DNA of 64,000 nucleotides from Pectobacterium carotovorum (GCF_900129615.1 NZ_FQWI01000005.1:1-64000), one strand, 5' to 3'. Shown: positions 19,941 to 30,391, numbered from the stretch's first letter. Notes: generated by a model from the letters alone, not told the origin. A program made the numbers and translations.

Positions 19941-20405
19941 TTATGCCTTCACGCTAATCGGCATGTAACTAAGTTGTGCTAGCTTATCTAATACTGATTT
20001 CTGCTGTTCTGCATGTAAGTGCTCGCCGCGTGATAGCGAACCGCTTATCCCATTTTTTAGCATTTGGATAAAATTGATTTTCTGGTTGGGATCGGCGGGG
20101 GCGACATCGTCAATTGGAGGATGCAAAATGAGCAGCGCCGCCATACCGATTTCCAGACTTTCTTCAAATGACATATCGCCGGAGGCGGTGAGATCTTTTG
20201 TCGCGTCAATCGCTTCCTGTGGTGTCATATTGGAAAAATCATAACGTTTGCTTGACTGGATCGTTGAGGGGGTATTGGCAGCAACAGAATTGACGCTTGA
20301 TTTTGACGTGTTGCCAGCGAGTGAAAATACGTTTTCCGCAGGTTCTTTACGGTTCACCGAGGGGGCTGAGTAGTTAGCGATACCATTAAGGCTTGTAATG
20401 CTCAT
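19941..20405 (-). CDS. Uncharacterised protein, 154 residues
   Basis: The family was not recognised. The N-terminal 50 residues are Ser/Asn-rich and low in complexity. The central part contains YDFSNMTPQEAIDATKDL, a motif (FxNMTxxE) that recurs in small proteins of several proteobacteria. It is followed by a helical segment (SFEESLEIGMAALLIL). There is no signal peptide or membrane helix. GGAA lies before the ATG. It is convergent with the YolA-like gene and shares its terminator. Confidence 0.6.
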   Translation of the reverse strand: MSITSLNGIANYSAPSVNRKEPAENVFSLAGNTSKSSVNSVAANTPSTIQSSKRYDFSNMTPQEAIDATKDLTASGDMSFEESLEIGMAALLILHPPIDDVAPADPNQKINFIQMLKNGISGSLSRGEHLHAEQQKSVLDKLAQLSYMPISVKA

Positions 20406-20527
20406 TATGGAAGTTCCTTTCCTGTGAGAGTGAAATTTAATAGTAGAGCGTTGTTATGCAGTGCAATCGTGTGAATATAGAATAAAGTTTACCTTAGTTA
20501 ATGTATTTGTCTTCTTTTTATTCAGGA

Positions 20528-20560
20528 AACAATGAGTTATTTTTTAACTCATTGTTTTTG
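20528..20560 (+). terminator. Orphan rho-independent terminator, possible small-RNA end
   Basis: AACAATGAGTTA and TAACTCATTGTT form a perfect 12-base stem with a five-T loop, followed by TTTTTG. The T tail only suits the plus strand. No plus-strand gene precedes it for over 600 bases, so it may end an unannotated small RNA starting in 20410-20500. The remainder of the 20406-20794 gap is AT-rich with no other clear signal. Confidence 0.55.
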
Positions 20561-20794
20561 TTTTGTTATTTAAATAACATCTCTTTTTGATTTCTAATTA
20601 GTGGTTTTAATTATTATATTGTTTAATTGTTTCGATTAAATATAACCCGTATCTACGACAAGCCTGATGGGATGTCTATGGTATCATCAAACCATAAAAA
20701 AATTATGGATACCGTTCATCAATTGTCCGTGCCATTTGAAAAATTGATGATAAAATGCGCGCAAATTTTTTAACTCTGGCAAGTGGTGGGTAAG

Positions 20795-21232
20795 ATGAAA
20801 TTCAGTACCATGAACGAAGGCGAAATTATTACCGAGCTGTGCCGGAGAATAAAAGACGCCAGAATTCAACAACGTTTATCGCAGGTCGATCTTGCTGAAC
20901 GGGCAGGGCTGGGAATCGCAACGATCAAGCGTGCGGAAATGGGCGAATCCATTACGCTAAGCAGCCTGCTCTCCATTCTGCGCGGATTAAATCGTTTACA
21001 TCAGATTGAAGGCGTGCTCTTCGATGCTGAAGTGGAATCCTTCCATGCGCAGATCAGCGGTGAGAAAAAACAGACGCCGCTGCGTATCAGAAAGAAAGCC
21101 GCGACCTTTCCTGCCAAAGCACTCACCAAGCATGAAAATATCAAGAAACCGGCTAACAGCACGGTAGATTGGTATATCGCGGCGGCTGAAAACAACATTG
21201 TCTGGTCGCTGCCTGAAAGCGATAAAAAATAA
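20795..21232 (+). CDS. XRE-family transcriptional regulator
   Basis: A 145-residue cytoplasmic protein with a Cro/CI helix-turn-helix (about residues 10-65: RIKDARIQQRLSQVDLAERA, then GLGIATIKRAEMG). The C-terminal half is basic (QTPLRIRKKAATFPAK), ends in WYIAAAENNIVWSLPES, and has no recognised domain. GGTGGG precedes the ATG. It is a single gene, convergent with sdaB. Its targets cannot be told from sequence. Confidence 0.8.
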   Translation: MKFSTMNEGEIITELCRRIKDARIQQRLSQVDLAERAGLGIATIKRAEMGESITLSSLLSILRGLNRLHQIEGVLFDAEVESFHAQISGEKKQTPLRIRKKAATFPAKALTKHENIKKPANSTVDWYIAAAENNIVWSLPESDKK

Positions 21233-21323
21233 AGGGCTAATGCGAAACCATACACATTAACCCCTGATTTTCGCGTTAATCTGCCGAGCATTTAATGCGA
21301 CAAGGCGTATCCCCTGCTATTTC

Positions 21324-22691
21324 TTACTCACACAGCACAACTTTAATGGCCAATCCCCCGCGAGACGTTTCACGGTACTTGGCGTTCATGTCTTTGCCGG
21401 TTTCATACATGGTTTCAATGACCTTATCCAGTGATACACGTGGCTCGCTGGTGCGGCGCATCGCCATTCTGGCGGCGTTGATCGCCTTCACGGAGGCAAT
21501 AGCGTTGCGTTCAATGCACGGTACCTGAACCTGACCCGCGACTGGGTCGCATGTCAGCCCCAGATTATGCTCCATACCAATTTCCGCCGCGATGCATACC
21601 TGTTCAGGGCTCGCGCCAAGTAGTTCAGCCAGACCTGCTGCGGCCATCGAACAGGCCACGCCGACTTCTCCCTGACAGCCCACTTCTGCACCGGAAATCG
21701 AGGCGTTCATTTTGTAGAGCATGCCGATAGCGCCGGATGCCAGAAAGTAGCGTAGGTAAGATTCTGGGGTGACGGATTGAACGTAGCGATCGTAATAGGC
21801 CAGCACGGCAGGAATAATGCCACACGCACCGTTCGTTGGTGCGGTGACGACGCGTCCGCCAGCCGCATTTTCTTCCGACACGGCCATCGCGAACATGTTC
21901 ACCCAGTCCATCGCATCCATCGGGTCGTTAGAAAAACGATCGTTGATGAACAGCAGGCGATGCAGCGCTGATGCCCGGCGCGGAACGCGCAATGGGCCGG
22001 GCAATACGCCTTCCGTATTCATGCCGCGATGCATGCAGTCCTGCATGGTTTTCCATACGTCGGCAAAATAGTGCTCAAGCGCTTCCCGACCATGCATCGC
22101 AATCTCGTTTTTCAGGACGATAGCGGATAAAGACAGGCAGTGATCGTGACAGTGTTGCAGCAGTTTCTGGGCAGAAAAGAACGGGTAGGGCGCACTTTCT
22201 TCGGCCAGATTGGGTTTGCCGAAATTTTCCTGATCGACGACGAATCCGCCTCCGATGGAGTAATACGTTTTGCTATAGACCAACTCTTGCTGGTTATAGG
22301 CGCGAATGATCATGCCGTTTTCATGCAGCGGCAGATTCTCTGGTTGGAAACGCAGGGAGGATTCCAGCGGGAAGCTGACCTCATACTGACCGTTAAGCAT
22401 CGGCAGGCGCTGAGTGTCTTTCACTTGTTGAATAAACGCCGGAATACTATCGATATTTACGCTATCTGGCAGGTTACCCGCGAGCCCCATAATGATGGCG
22501 ATATCGGTGTGGTGTCCTTTCCCCGTCAGGGAAAGTGAGCCGTAAATATCAACGACAATACGTGTCACCGATGAGATAAGCGCGCGGTTCACCAGATCGT
22601 CAGTGAACATTTTACCCGCTTTCATCGGGCCGACGGTATGAGAACTGGACGGGCCGATGCCGATTTTGAAGATATCAAATACGCTGACCAT
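21324..22691 (-). CDS. sdaB: L-serine deaminase (iron-sulfur L-serine dehydratase)
   Basis: Deaminates L-serine to pyruvate and ammonia with an oxygen-labile 4Fe-4S cluster. The 455-residue protein opens with VSVFDIFKIGIGPSSSHTVG and has cluster-ligand cysteines in the C-terminal half (TNGACGIIPA, GLTCDPVAG, VQVPCIERN). It ends with the alpha-domain TSRGGLAIKVVLCE. AAGGAAAT precedes the start. It follows sdaC, the serine importer, so uptake and degradation are coupled; sdaB is the paralogue with that linkage in E. coli. A hairpin terminator lies between the two genes. Confidence 0.93.
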   Translation of the reverse strand: MVSVFDIFKIGIGPSSSHTVGPMKAGKMFTDDLVNRALISSVTRIVVDIYGSLSLTGKGHHTDIAIIMGLAGNLPDSVNIDSIPAFIQQVKDTQRLPMLNGQYEVSFPLESSLRFQPENLPLHENGMIIRAYNQQELVYSKTYYSIGGGFVVDQENFGKPNLAEESAPYPFFSAQKLLQHCHDHCLSLSAIVLKNEIAMHGREALEHYFADVWKTMQDCMHRGMNTEGVLPGPLRVPRRASALHRLLFINDRFSNDPMDAMDWVNMFAMAVSEENAAGGRVVTAPTNGACGIIPAVLAYYDRYVQSVTPESYLRYFLASGAIGMLYKMNASISGAEVGCQGEVGVACSMAAAGLAELLGASPEQVCIAAEIGMEHNLGLTCDPVAGQVQVPCIERNAIASVKAINAARMAMRRTSEPRVSLDKVIETMYETGKDMNAKYRETSRGGLAIKVVLCE

Positions 22692-22704
22692 AGCGATTTC
22701 CTTG

Positions 22705-22740
22705 AAAAAAAACGCCGGTCGTTAAACAACGTGCCGGCGT
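22705..22740 (-). terminator. Terminator between sdaC and sdaB
   Basis: On the minus strand ACGCCGG ... CCGGCGT is followed by a run of T. It lies between two genes transcribed in the same direction, so it probably attenuates sdaB relative to sdaC. Confidence 0.7.
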
Positions 22741-22758
22741 TAAATTAGGGTGGGGGGA

Positions 22759-24048
22759 TTACAGCAGTTCGCTCAGGCTGTAAACGATAGCGGAAATCGC
22801 GATCAGTCCCATCAGGGTGACAAAGACGTTGCTGATCTGGCCGCTGTATTTCTTCATTGCTGGGACTTTCTGGATGGCGTACATCGGCATCAGGAACAGC
22901 AGGCACGCGATAATCGGGCCGCCCAACGTTTCGATCATCCCCAGAATGCTTGGGTTCAGCGTCGCAACAATCCAGGTGGTGATCAGCATGAACAGCGCAG
23001 TGATGCGGTTCAATTTGGTGTTGGAAATGGTTTTGCCTCGGCTGCGCAGGGATTTCACGATCATGCCGTTAAAGCCTTCGCCCGCACCCAGATAGTGACC
23101 CAGGAACGATTTAGAGATCGCGATGGTGGCAATAACCGGCGCCAGATAGCCGATTACCGGGTTGTTAAAGTGGTTCGCCAGATAGGACAGAATAGAAATG
23201 TTCTGTGCTTTCGCTTCCATCAGCTCAGCCGGAGAAAGGCTCAGTACACAGCTGAAGACGAAGAACATCACGGTCAGCACCATCATGATGTGGCTGTAAG
23301 ACAGAATGCGTGAGCATTTTTGCTCGGCGTCATCGCCATATTCTTTACGTTTGGCAACGGCGAAAGAAGAGATGATTGGTGAGTGATTGAAGGAGAAAAC
23401 CATCACCGGAATAGCCAACCATAATGTCGCCAACAGACCGTTGCCCGTTACGCTGGAACTCAAAGAAATGTTTTCAAAAACAGAGGTATTCCAGTTTGGA
23501 ATTAAATAAAGCGCCAGCAACATCAGCACAGCAACGAATGGGTAAACCAGAATACTCATTGCCTTCACGATCATCGCTTCACCGAAGCGGACAATAAACA
23601 TTAATCCGAGGATCAATATTAATGACAGCAGCGCACGTGGCGGAGAAGGCAAATGCAATTGGTGAGTAATAAAGCTATCTACCGTATTGGTGATGGCGAC
23701 GCTATAAACTAATAGGATCGGATAAATAGCGAAAAAATAAAGCAAAGTGATTAATTTACCTGCACCAACGCCGAAATGTTCTTCAACGACTTCGGTAATA
23801 TCTTCACCACCTTTCTTGCCGGATAATACAAAGCGGCATAAGGCACGGTGAGAATAATATGTCATCGGGAAGGCAATCAGTGCCATGATAATTAACGGAA
23901 TTAACCCACCAATACCAGCATTGATAGGTAAGAATAACACGCCAGCGCCGATGGCCGTGCCATAGAGGCCCAGCATCCAGACGGTGTCGCTTTTACGCCA
24001 TCCTGAAGCCTGTTCTAACACCTGGCTGCTATCTTGAATGGTGCTCAT
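22759..24048 (-). CDS. sdaC: Serine:proton symporter SdaC
   Basis: An inner-membrane serine importer of 429 residues in the HAAAP family, with about eleven hydrophobic helices. [20 protein letters not shown] near residue 22 is the family's first unwound helix, and [11 protein letters not shown] and [14 protein letters not shown] are also typical of SdaC. The ATG at 24048 is chosen because GGAGAG precedes it and the protein then begins like SdaC; a longer in-frame start adds 19 residues of unrelated sequence. It is the first gene of sdaC-sdaB. Confidence 0.94.
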   Translation of the reverse strand: MSTIQDSSQVLEQASGWRKSDTVWMLGLYGTAIGAGVLFLPINAGIGGLIPLIIMALIAFPMTYYSHRALCRFVLSGKKGGEDITEVVEEHFGVGAGKLITLLYFFAIYPILLVYSVAITNTVDSFITHQLHLPSPPRALLSLILILGLMFIVRFGEAMIVKAMSILVYPFVAVLMLLALYLIPNWNTSVFENISLSSSVTGNGLLATLWLAIPVMVFSFNHSPIISSFAVAKRKEYGDDAEQKCSRILSYSHIMMVLTVMFFVFSCVLSLSPAELMEAKAQNISILSYLANHFNNPVIGYLAPVIATIAISKSFLGHYLGAGEGFNGMIVKSLRSRGKTISNTKLNRITALFMLITTWIVATLNPSILGMIETLGGPIIACLLFLMPMYAIQKVPAMKKYSGQISNVFVTLMGLIAISAIVYSLSELL

Positions 24049-24565
24049 ATACTGATCTCTCCTCGGTGAACATATTAATACCCTGTTACAAGGATATTGC
24101 CACATGATGTGGATTATAAAAATTACAGTATCGGCAAGTTGCCGTTACGGAGTTTAAAAAACGAACGAGACATGTTGCTAATTATGTCAGTAGGTCAATA
24201 CTGTTTTGTGGCGGCATTCTATATCGTGGTGGTCAGCGAATAATATTGAGGCGATCACAGAAATGAATTGACGGGAAATATTTTAATAAATTTCCGCGCA
24301 AATTAAAATATCAATCTTGATACTTTATTTTAAATATTTTTAACGGCTCGTTATTGATACTTTATTTAATTGCTGAGTGATGAAAAATGAACAATAAATA
24401 AAATAAAGGGCAGATGAAATAATAAACGCAATTTTTCTGATGTCACGCGTAATGATGGTTTTTCTCTTTTGCGGACGTATCGATGGTGCGGTTCCTGCTG
24501 TTGCATCACCTCAGACGAGAGTTATCCGGCAGATTGCAACCTGCCGGATAATGGTCACCGATCTG
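24049..24565. other. Intergenic region upstream of sdaC
   Basis: A 517-base AT-rich stretch between sdaC and purK, both read leftward. It must hold the sdaC promoter; no convincing operator was identified. Near its right end lies a perfect hairpin (24522-24551). Confidence 0.6.
24522..24551 (-). repeat. REP-like hairpin after purK
   Basis: TTATCCGGCAG and CTGCCGGATAA form a perfect 11-base stem around an 8-base loop, 14 bases past the purK stop. The TTATCCGGC core resembles enterobacterial REP elements. No T-run follows, so it more likely protects the purEK mRNA 3' end than terminates strongly. Confidence 0.55.
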
Positions 24566-25636
24566 TCAGGCGGTGAGTTTTTCTTCTGCCCACGCCAGAC
24601 CGCTGTGGTATTCCTCTGGTAAGAGAGGTGCCAGCGATTGCAGCGTGCGTTGCAACTGTGCGGTGTCCGACGACGGTAGATTGAGGTGTCCAACTTTGCG
24701 ACCAGGACGAACGTCTTTCTCATACCAGTGCAGGTGTACCAGCGGCAGCGCCAACCAGTCGATATTCACGTCAGTGCCGATCAGGTTGACCATCACCGAC
24801 GGTGTTTCGACAACCGGTACTGGCAGCGGCAGATCCAGAATGGCGCGCAGGTGCAGCTCAAACTGGCTGATCGACGCGCCATTTTGCGTCCAGTGTCCGC
24901 TATTGTGTACGCGCGGAGCCAGCTCGTTAATAAGCAGGCGATCGCCGACGATAAAGCATTCCATCGCCATCACGCCCACATAACCCAGCGCATTCATTAT
25001 TGCAGACAGCATCTGCTCTGCCTGCTGTTGCAACTGCGGATCGGGCTGAGGGAAAGCCACGCTGGTACGCAGAATGCCGTCCTGATGCAGGTTATGAGTG
25101 AGCGGGTAGAACACGCACTTGCCGTGCGTATTGCGTGCACCCACCAGCGAGACTTCGCCAGAAAAATTAATGCCTTGCTCAACGATGCACTCGCCGTAGC
25201 AGTCAGCGGGCAGCGTCTGTTGTTCGCCATCGCGCAAGCGCCACTGTCCACGACCGTCGTAACCACCGACGCGGCGTTTAACGATAGCGAGTTCACCTAA
25301 TGAGGCAAAGACGTGTGGCCATTCGTCGGCGCTAGCCAGTAGTTGCCAAGGCGCGGTTGCCAGATTCAGCGAATCCAGCAGCTGCTTTTGCGTCAGGCGA
25401 TCGGCCAGACGTGGGAAAATATCGCGGTTCGCAAACGCCGTGTGCTCGGCCAACTCGCGGGTGAGGGCGGTTTCCGGCCAGCGTTCGATCTCGGCGGTAA
25501 TGACACTGTTATGAAACGGAACTGATTCCGGCTCAGCATCCAGACCGACGGGGTAAACCGCAATGCCTAGCGGTTCACCAGCCTGACGCAGCATTCTGCC
25601 CAACTGACCATTGCCTAATACGCAGACCGGTTTCAT
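24566..25636 (-). CDS. purK: N5-carboxyaminoimidazole ribonucleotide synthase
   Basis: An ATP-grasp enzyme of 356 residues that carboxylates AIR to N5-CAIR with bicarbonate and ATP in purine synthesis. [21 protein letters not shown] at the N-terminus and [16 protein letters not shown] (about residues 120-135) are typical of PurK. MAMECFIV and [15 protein letters not shown] carry metal-binding residues of the ATP-grasp fold. It overlaps purE by 4 bases (ATGA) and is its operon partner. Confidence 0.96.
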   Translation of the reverse strand: MKPVCVLGNGQLGRMLRQAGEPLGIAVYPVGLDAEPESVPFHNSVITAEIERWPETALTRELAEHTAFANRDIFPRLADRLTQKQLLDSLNLATAPWQLLASADEWPHVFASLGELAIVKRRVGGYDGRGQWRLRDGEQQTLPADCYGECIVEQGINFSGEVSLVGARNTHGKCVFYPLTHNLHQDGILRTSVAFPQPDPQLQQQAEQMLSAIMNALGYVGVMAMECFIVGDRLLINELAPRVHNSGHWTQNGASISQFELHLRAILDLPLPVPVVETPSVMVNLIGTDVNIDWLALPLVHLHWYEKDVRPGRKVGHLNLPSSDTAQLQRTLQSLAPLLPEEYHSGLAWAEEKLTA

Positions 25637-26142
25637 GCCTCCTCCCGCGGATCGGGATGAGAAAGCACATCATCGGTTTGCGCCTGACGCCAGTCTGCCA
25701 GTCGGGTAGCGATGCCCTTGTCGTGCAGGGCGAGAATTTGTGCGGCCAGCAGAGCCGCATTCGCTGCGCCCGCTTTGCCAATCGCCAACGTGCCGACCGG
25801 AATACCACGCGGCATTTGGACGATGGAATACAGACTGTCTACCCCGCTCAGCGTTGAGCTTTGTACCGGCACGCCAAGCACGGGAACCAGCGTTTTTGCT
25901 GCCAGCATACCCGGCAGGTGTGCTGCGCCGCCTGCGCCCGCGATAATCACATCAAAACCGTTCTGTGCCGCCTGCTCAGCGAAGCTGAATAGCTTGTCTG
26001 GCGTCCGGTGTGCGGAAACGACTTCGGTATGAAAAGGAATGTTCAGCGTGGTGAGGATTTCCGCAGCAAACTGCATGGTGGCCCAGTCACTCTTTGAACC
26101 CATGACGATGGCAATTTTAGCCGGGGCAACGTTGGATGACAT
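25633..26142 (-). CDS. purE: N5-CAIR mutase PurE
   Basis: Moves the carboxyl group of N5-CAIR to C4 to give CAIR, the step after PurK. The start at 26142 gives 169 residues, the length of E. coli PurE, beginning [25 protein letters not shown] lies upstream. [10 protein letters not shown] and [12 protein letters not shown] are the active-site loops, with the catalytic His in SAHRTP. A PurR box lies about 105 bases upstream. Confidence 0.96.
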   Translation of the reverse strand: MSSNVAPAKIAIVMGSKSDWATMQFAAEILTTLNIPFHTEVVSAHRTPDKLFSFAEQAAQNGFDVIIAGAGGAAHLPGMLAAKTLVPVLGVPVQSSTLSGVDSLYSIVQMPRGIPVGTLAIGKAGAANAALLAAQILALHDKGIATRLADWRQAQTDDVLSHPDPREEA

Positions 26143-26246
26143 GCCTGTAACGCTCCTGTGATTGTACGTGTTCGTGACGCGTTCGCGTCGGCCAGACAGG
26201 GAGGGTCTGGCGTTGAGGGCGTAGAGCATATCACGCCATTATGGCG

Positions 26247-26262
26247 AGGAAAACGGTTGCGT
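26247..26262. promoter_or_regulatory. PurR operator of purEK
   Basis: On the minus strand ACGCAACCGTTTTCCT matches the PurR pattern ANGCAANCGTTTNCNT at every defined position. It lies upstream of purE, where E. coli has its PurR site. Confidence 0.8.
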
Positions 26263-26320
26263 ATACGGAAATGCTGGGGGAATAAGGCGAGAGGCCGTTA
26301 AGTCAATGGCAGGAAACGCA

Positions 26321-27043
26321 TTAAAATGGGAAGAAAATCAGTTCGATATTTTGTGGCGTGACCTTAATCATCGACCCTTCTTCATGCCAGGCTCCGAGAA
26401 CGGCGCGACGACCAGACGATTCACCGAGATCGACCTGATGAATGGCCGGACGGTGCGTGTGACCGTGGATCATCGTCTCCACCTGATAATGTCGCAAACG
26501 TTCAAGCACGGCGTCGTGATTGACATCCATAATCTGCTGCGACTTTTTTTGGTTTTCGTGCTGGCTGGTTGCCCGCATCTTCGCCGCAATTTTCATACGT
26601 AGCGACAACGGTAATAGCAGGAAGAGTCGCTGAATAAATGGGTTGTGTACCCGACGGCGGAATTGTTGGTAATGCCGATCGTCAGTGCACAACGTATCGC
26701 CATGCAGAATGAGAATCTTTTGGTCGTAGAGATCGAGCACCGTTTCTGTCGGCAGCAGCGTCATTCCACTTTGCTTGGCGAAACGCTTACCGATCAGGAA
26801 ATCACGGTTACCGTGCACGAAATAGCAGGGAATGCCGCGCTGATGTAAGGCATACAGTTCCGTGGCGACAGTCGCATGCAGCGGCTGAGGATCGTCGTCA
26901 CCTATCCAGGCGTCGAACAGGTCGCCAAGTATGTACAGCGCATCGGCATGGATCGCGTCATGGCGTAAAAAACGCAGAAAACCGGCGGTAATCGCCGGTT
27001 CATGAACACTTAAATGCAGATCGGCAATGAACAGCGTTGCCAT
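26321..27043 (-). CDS. lpxH: UDP-2,3-diacylglucosamine pyrophosphatase LpxH
   Basis: Makes lipid X from UDP-2,3-diacylglucosamine in lipid A synthesis at the inner-membrane surface. The 240-residue protein is a calcineurin-like metallophosphoesterase with the full motif set: IADLHLS (about residues 5-11), [30 protein letters not shown] and HGHTHRP. It lies 10 bases after ppiB in the same direction, as in E. coli. Confidence 0.96.
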   Translation of the reverse strand: MATLFIADLHLSVHEPAITAGFLRFLRHDAIHADALYILGDLFDAWIGDDDPQPLHATVATELYALHQRGIPCYFVHGNRDFLIGKRFAKQSGMTLLPTETVLDLYDQKILILHGDTLCTDDRHYQQFRRRVHNPFIQRLFLLLPLSLRMKIAAKMRATSQHENQKKSQQIMDVNHDAVLERLRHYQVETMIHGHTHRPAIHQVDLGESSGRRAVLGAWHEEGSMIKVTPQNIELIFFPF

Positions 27044-27053
27044 GCAGGTCGGA

Positions 27054-27548
27054 TTATTCGCTGACCGTTACGTGGGTAATCACCACGTCTTCTTTCGGTA
27101 CGTCCTGGTGCATGCCGCTGCGGCCGGTAGCAACGCCTTTGATTTTATCAACGACGTCCATGCCTTCAGTGACTTCAGCGAATACGCAGTAGCCCCAGCC
27201 ATCGGCACGCTCTGAACGGAAGTTCAGGAAATCGTTATCAACGAGGTTGATAAAGAACTGCGCAGTCGCAGAGTGCGGATCGTTAGTACGTGCCATCGCC
27301 AGCGTGCCACGGGTATTTTTCAGGCCGTTGTTGGCTTCATTTTTGATTGTCGCATTGGTTTCTTTCTGATCCATGCCGGGAGCGAAGCCGCCGCCCTGAA
27401 TCATAAAACCATTAATCACGCGGTGAAAAATCGTGTTGTCATAAAAACCGCTGCGACAGTAGTTCAGGAAGTTTTCTACGGTAACCGGCGCTTTGTCTGC
27501 AAACGTATTAATAACGATATCGCCGTGGTTGGTATGAAGCGTAATCAT
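27054..27548 (-). CDS. ppiB: Cytoplasmic peptidyl-prolyl isomerase B
   Basis: A cyclophilin of 164 residues without a signal peptide, so cytoplasmic. [15 protein letters not shown] (about residues 41-55, with the catalytic Arg) and [17 protein letters not shown] are the cyclophilin core. [18 protein letters not shown] is near the C-terminus. It is the first gene of ppiB-lpxH. Confidence 0.96.
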   Translation of the reverse strand: MITLHTNHGDIVINTFADKAPVTVENFLNYCRSGFYDNTIFHRVINGFMIQGGGFAPGMDQKETNATIKNEANNGLKNTRGTLAMARTNDPHSATAQFFINLVDNDFLNFRSERADGWGYCVFAEVTEGMDVVDKIKGVATGRSGMHQDVPKEDVVITHVTVSE

Positions 27549-27969
27549 AATAATGAACCCTAGATAGCCTTAGTGATTAAGAGTGCTGTTCACAAAAGGC
27601 GGTGAACAACAAGAGCGCTGTTATAGCATAACTGGTCGATTGAGTCAGTACTTCGCGCTTACCGCACCGCTGTTGGCGGTTGGATGGATGAGAAAATCGT
27701 ATAAAAAGGTTTACTACTCTGATTTTGGTAGGCGCCAAATAATATGTGCGCTTAAGAATGGTGCGCAATAAGGTGTTAATCAGGCAATGGGGACTTTTAA
27801 AAACAAATAAATTGATTAAAATTTCATATAACAGTTAATTAATTTGAATGAGATTTTTATTGCCCCAGATCAATGTTTTGCGTAATCAACGTGTTCTTTT
27901 TTTGTGGCTCAGATTAATCTGAGAGTAATTCTTATTCTTCATAAATAACTCTAAAGAGATAGGTGAACT
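27549..27969. other. Divergent intergenic region between ppiB and the DoxX gene
   Basis: 421 bases with no credible gene. It must hold the ppiB promoter to the left and the DoxX-gene promoter to the right. The one strong structure is the 16-base palindrome at 27908-27923. Confidence 0.6.
27908..27923. promoter_or_regulatory. Perfect palindrome upstream of the DoxX gene
   Basis: CTCAGATTAATCTGAG is an uninterrupted 16-base palindrome 46 bases before the DoxX start. Position and symmetry suggest a binding site for a dimeric regulator. The regulator is unknown. Confidence 0.5.
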
Positions 27970-28401
27970 ATGCTGGGTATTCTGGATAGTGTTAATCGTT
28001 TATTAGACAAACCGGATTTTGGCAAACTGTTTTTGCGCGTATCTTTCAGCGTTTTGATGCTGTTTCATGGCTGGCATAAGGTACATGGCGGCATCGGTGC
28101 CATTGAAGGCATGCTGACCTCGGCCGGGCTCCCTGCTTTTGTTGGTTACGGTGTCTATGTCGGAGAAGTCATCACTCCGATTCTGATGATTCTCGGGATT
28201 CTTACACGTCCTTCTGCGCTGATCTTCTCTTTCACGATGGTGGTGGCGACGTTACTGGTTCACCCTGGTGGTTTCGTCACGCTGGCCAAAACCGGTGCCT
28301 GGGGTGTTGAAGGCACGGCGGTGTTCTTCTTTGCGGGTATCGCGATTGCCCTGCTCGGTAGCGGAAAATACTCTGTGATGTCCAATCCGCGCTGGCGTTA
28401 A
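27970..28401 (+). CDS. DoxX family membrane protein
   Basis: A 143-residue protein with four hydrophobic helices and the DoxX-family FLRVSFSVLMLFHGWHKVHGG near the N-terminus. VGEVITPILMILGILTRPSA follows in the second half. DoxX proteins are small inner-membrane proteins linked to redox and thiol stress in some bacteria. The role here cannot be told from sequence. AGGTGAAC precedes the ATG. It is a single gene with a palindromic candidate operator upstream and a terminator downstream. Confidence 0.88.
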   Translation: MLGILDSVNRLLDKPDFGKLFLRVSFSVLMLFHGWHKVHGGIGAIEGMLTSAGLPAFVGYGVYVGEVITPILMILGILTRPSALIFSFTMVVATLLVHPGGFVTLAKTGAWGVEGTAVFFFAGIAIALLGSGKYSVMSNPRWR

Positions 28402-28448
28402 TGGTTTTTTGTCGGCGGATTGCTTTTGTCAGTGACCGCCAATGATGT

Positions 28449-28483
28449 GAAATGGCCCGGATTTTCCGGGCCGTTTCATTTTT
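28449..28483 (+). terminator. Terminator after the DoxX gene
   Basis: GAAATGGCCCGG pairs with CCGGGCCGTTTC around a short loop and runs into ATTTTTA. Confidence 0.8.
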
Positions 28484-28671
28484 ATCCTTTCTCGCTGATT
28501 CCCTCTTCTTATTAACCTTGCAATACAGTAGGGTTCAGGTTTCAATACGCCGTTGGGGTGTAAACCCTGAATGCATTGATGTTGCTGACGCTAACTGCGA
28601 TTGTGAAGACCATTTCTTTGAAACCATTTTTTTGTGAAAACCATTTTTTATAAAAACACTGGAACGCCCTG

Positions 28672-30057
28672 ATGCTAAAGATTTTTAATACGCTGAGTCG
28701 CCAAAAAGAGGAATTTAAACCTATCCACGCCGGTCAGGTGGGAATGTATGTGTGTGGCATCACCGTTTATGACCTGTGTCATATCGGTCACGGGCGTACT
28801 TTCGTGGCGTTTGATGTGGTGGCGCGGTATTTGCGGTATCTGGGATATTCACTGAAATATGTGCGTAATGTCACCGATATTGACGACAAAATTATTAAAC
28901 GTGCGATCGAAAATGGGGAAACCAGCGACCAGCTGACGACCCGCATGATCGCAGAGATGCACGCCGATTTCGATGCGTTGAATATTCTGCGCCCGGATGC
29001 CGAACCGCGTGCGACGCACCACATTGCCGACATCATTGAAATGGTGGAAACGCTGATTGCCCGTCGCCACGCCTATGTTGCGAGTAATGGTGATGTGATG
29101 TTCTCCGTTGATACCGCGCCGGGCTATGGCGTGCTGTCTCGTCAGGATCTGGATCAGTTGCAGGCTGGCGCGCGCGTTGAAATTACCGAAGTGAAGCGTA
29201 ACCCGATGGACTTCGTGCTGTGGAAAATGTCCAAGCCGGGTGAGCCTCACTGGTCTTCTCCGTGGGGAGAAGGGCGCCCTGGCTGGCACATCGAATGTTC
29301 TGCCATGAACTGCAAACAGCTGGGCACGCATTTTGATATTCACGGCGGCGGTTCAGATTTGATGTTCCCGCACCACGAAAATGAGATCGCGCAGTCCAGT
29401 TGTGCACACGACGGTTCGTATGTGAATTACTGGATGCACTCCGGCATGGTGATGGTTGACCGCGAAAAGATGTCAAAGTCGCTCAATAATTTCTTCACCG
29501 TACGCGACGTGCTGGCGTATTACGATCCGGAAACCGTGCGTTACTTCCTGATGTCAGGCCACTACCGTAGCCAGTTGAACTACAGCGAAGACAACCTGAA
29601 ACAGGCGCGTGCGGCGCTGGATCGTCTGTATACGGCGCTGCGTGGAACGGATGCTAGCGTTGCGGCGCACGGCGGTGACGAGTTTGAAGCTCGCTTCCGC
29701 GAAGCGATGGACGACGATTTCAACACGCCGGAAGCCTATTCGGTACTGTTTGATATGGCGCGTGAAGTTAACCGCCTGAAAGCGGAAGATGTACAAGCGG
29801 CGAACCAACTGGCATCGGCACTGCGTAAACTGTCCGGCGTGCTTGGCCTGCTGGAGCAGGATCCGGAGCAATTCCTGCAAAATGGCGCGCAGGTGGATGA
29901 CGAGGAAGTGAAAGAAATCGAAGCGTTAATCCAGCAGCGTAAAGATGCGCGTGCGGCCAAAGACTGGGCGCTGGCGGATCAGGCTCGCGATCGCTTGAAT
30001 GAAATGGGGATCGTGCTGGAAGATGGCTCGCAGGGAACGATCTGGCGCCGTAAGTAA
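28672..30057 (+). CDS. cysS: Cysteinyl-tRNA synthetase
   Basis: Charges tRNA-Cys with cysteine. The 461-residue class I synthetase matches E. coli CysS in length. [19 protein letters not shown] (about residues 26-44) holds a zinc-ligand Cys and the HIGH motif; [12 protein letters not shown] (about 259-270) holds [24 protein letters not shown] carries further zinc and active-site residues. It is a single gene with a strong terminator. Confidence 0.97.
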   Translation: MLKIFNTLSRQKEEFKPIHAGQVGMYVCGITVYDLCHIGHGRTFVAFDVVARYLRYLGYSLKYVRNVTDIDDKIIKRAIENGETSDQLTTRMIAEMHADFDALNILRPDAEPRATHHIADIIEMVETLIARRHAYVASNGDVMFSVDTAPGYGVLSRQDLDQLQAGARVEITEVKRNPMDFVLWKMSKPGEPHWSSPWGEGRPGWHIECSAMNCKQLGTHFDIHGGGSDLMFPHHENEIAQSSCAHDGSYVNYWMHSGMVMVDREKMSKSLNNFFTVRDVLAYYDPETVRYFLMSGHYRSQLNYSEDNLKQARAALDRLYTALRGTDASVAAHGGDEFEARFREAMDDDFNTPEAYSVLFDMAREVNRLKAEDVQAANQLASALRKLSGVLGLLEQDPEQFLQNGAQVDDEEVKEIEALIQQRKDARAAKDWALADQARDRLNEMGIVLEDGSQGTIWRRK

Positions 30058-30090
30058 CGCTTTCTTCCTGTAATACGCTTTCAGTAAATA

Positions 30091-30124
30091 AAAAGCCCGC
30101 AAAAATGAAATTGCGGGCTTTTTT
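30091..30124. terminator. Bidirectional terminator between cysS and ybcJ
   Basis: AAAAGCCCGCAA / TTGCGGGCTTTT stem with T and A runs on both sides, between two convergent genes. Confidence 0.88.
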
Positions 30125-30148
30125 TCGCCATGATCGATACCGTCAGGG

Positions 30149-30361
30149 TTACTCGGTCACTTTTACCGTTTCGCCATTGAACTGAACGGTTTGCCCGGCA
30201 ACGATTTTGCAGCGCTTGCGCGTTTCCGTCTGGCCGTCAACGGTCACGTCGCCCGCGGCGATAGACAGTTTGGCTGCTGCGCCACTTTCGCTCCAGCCCA
30301 GCAGTTTCAATAGGTCGCACAGTTCAACGTGCGGATGCTTTTCAAGATTAAAGGTTGCCAT
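30149..30361 (-). CDS. ybcJ: S4-domain RNA-binding protein YbcJ
   Basis: A 70-residue protein nearly identical in layout to E. coli YbcJ: NLEKHPHVELCDLLKLLGW at the start and ETRKRCKIVAGQTVQFNG near the end. The fold is S4-like (alpha-L), and the E. coli protein is thought to bind RNA. CAGGA lies before the ATG at 30361. A longer in-frame reading to 30493 is an artefact of the palindromic repeat upstream. It is followed by folD on its upstream side, as in E. coli. Confidence 0.93.
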   Translation of the reverse strand: MATFNLEKHPHVELCDLLKLLGWSESGAAAKLSIAAGDVTVDGQTETRKRCKIVAGQTVQFNGETVKVTE

Positions 30362-30391
30362 AAATTCCTGCTTATCGGTGTTTGACCGAAT

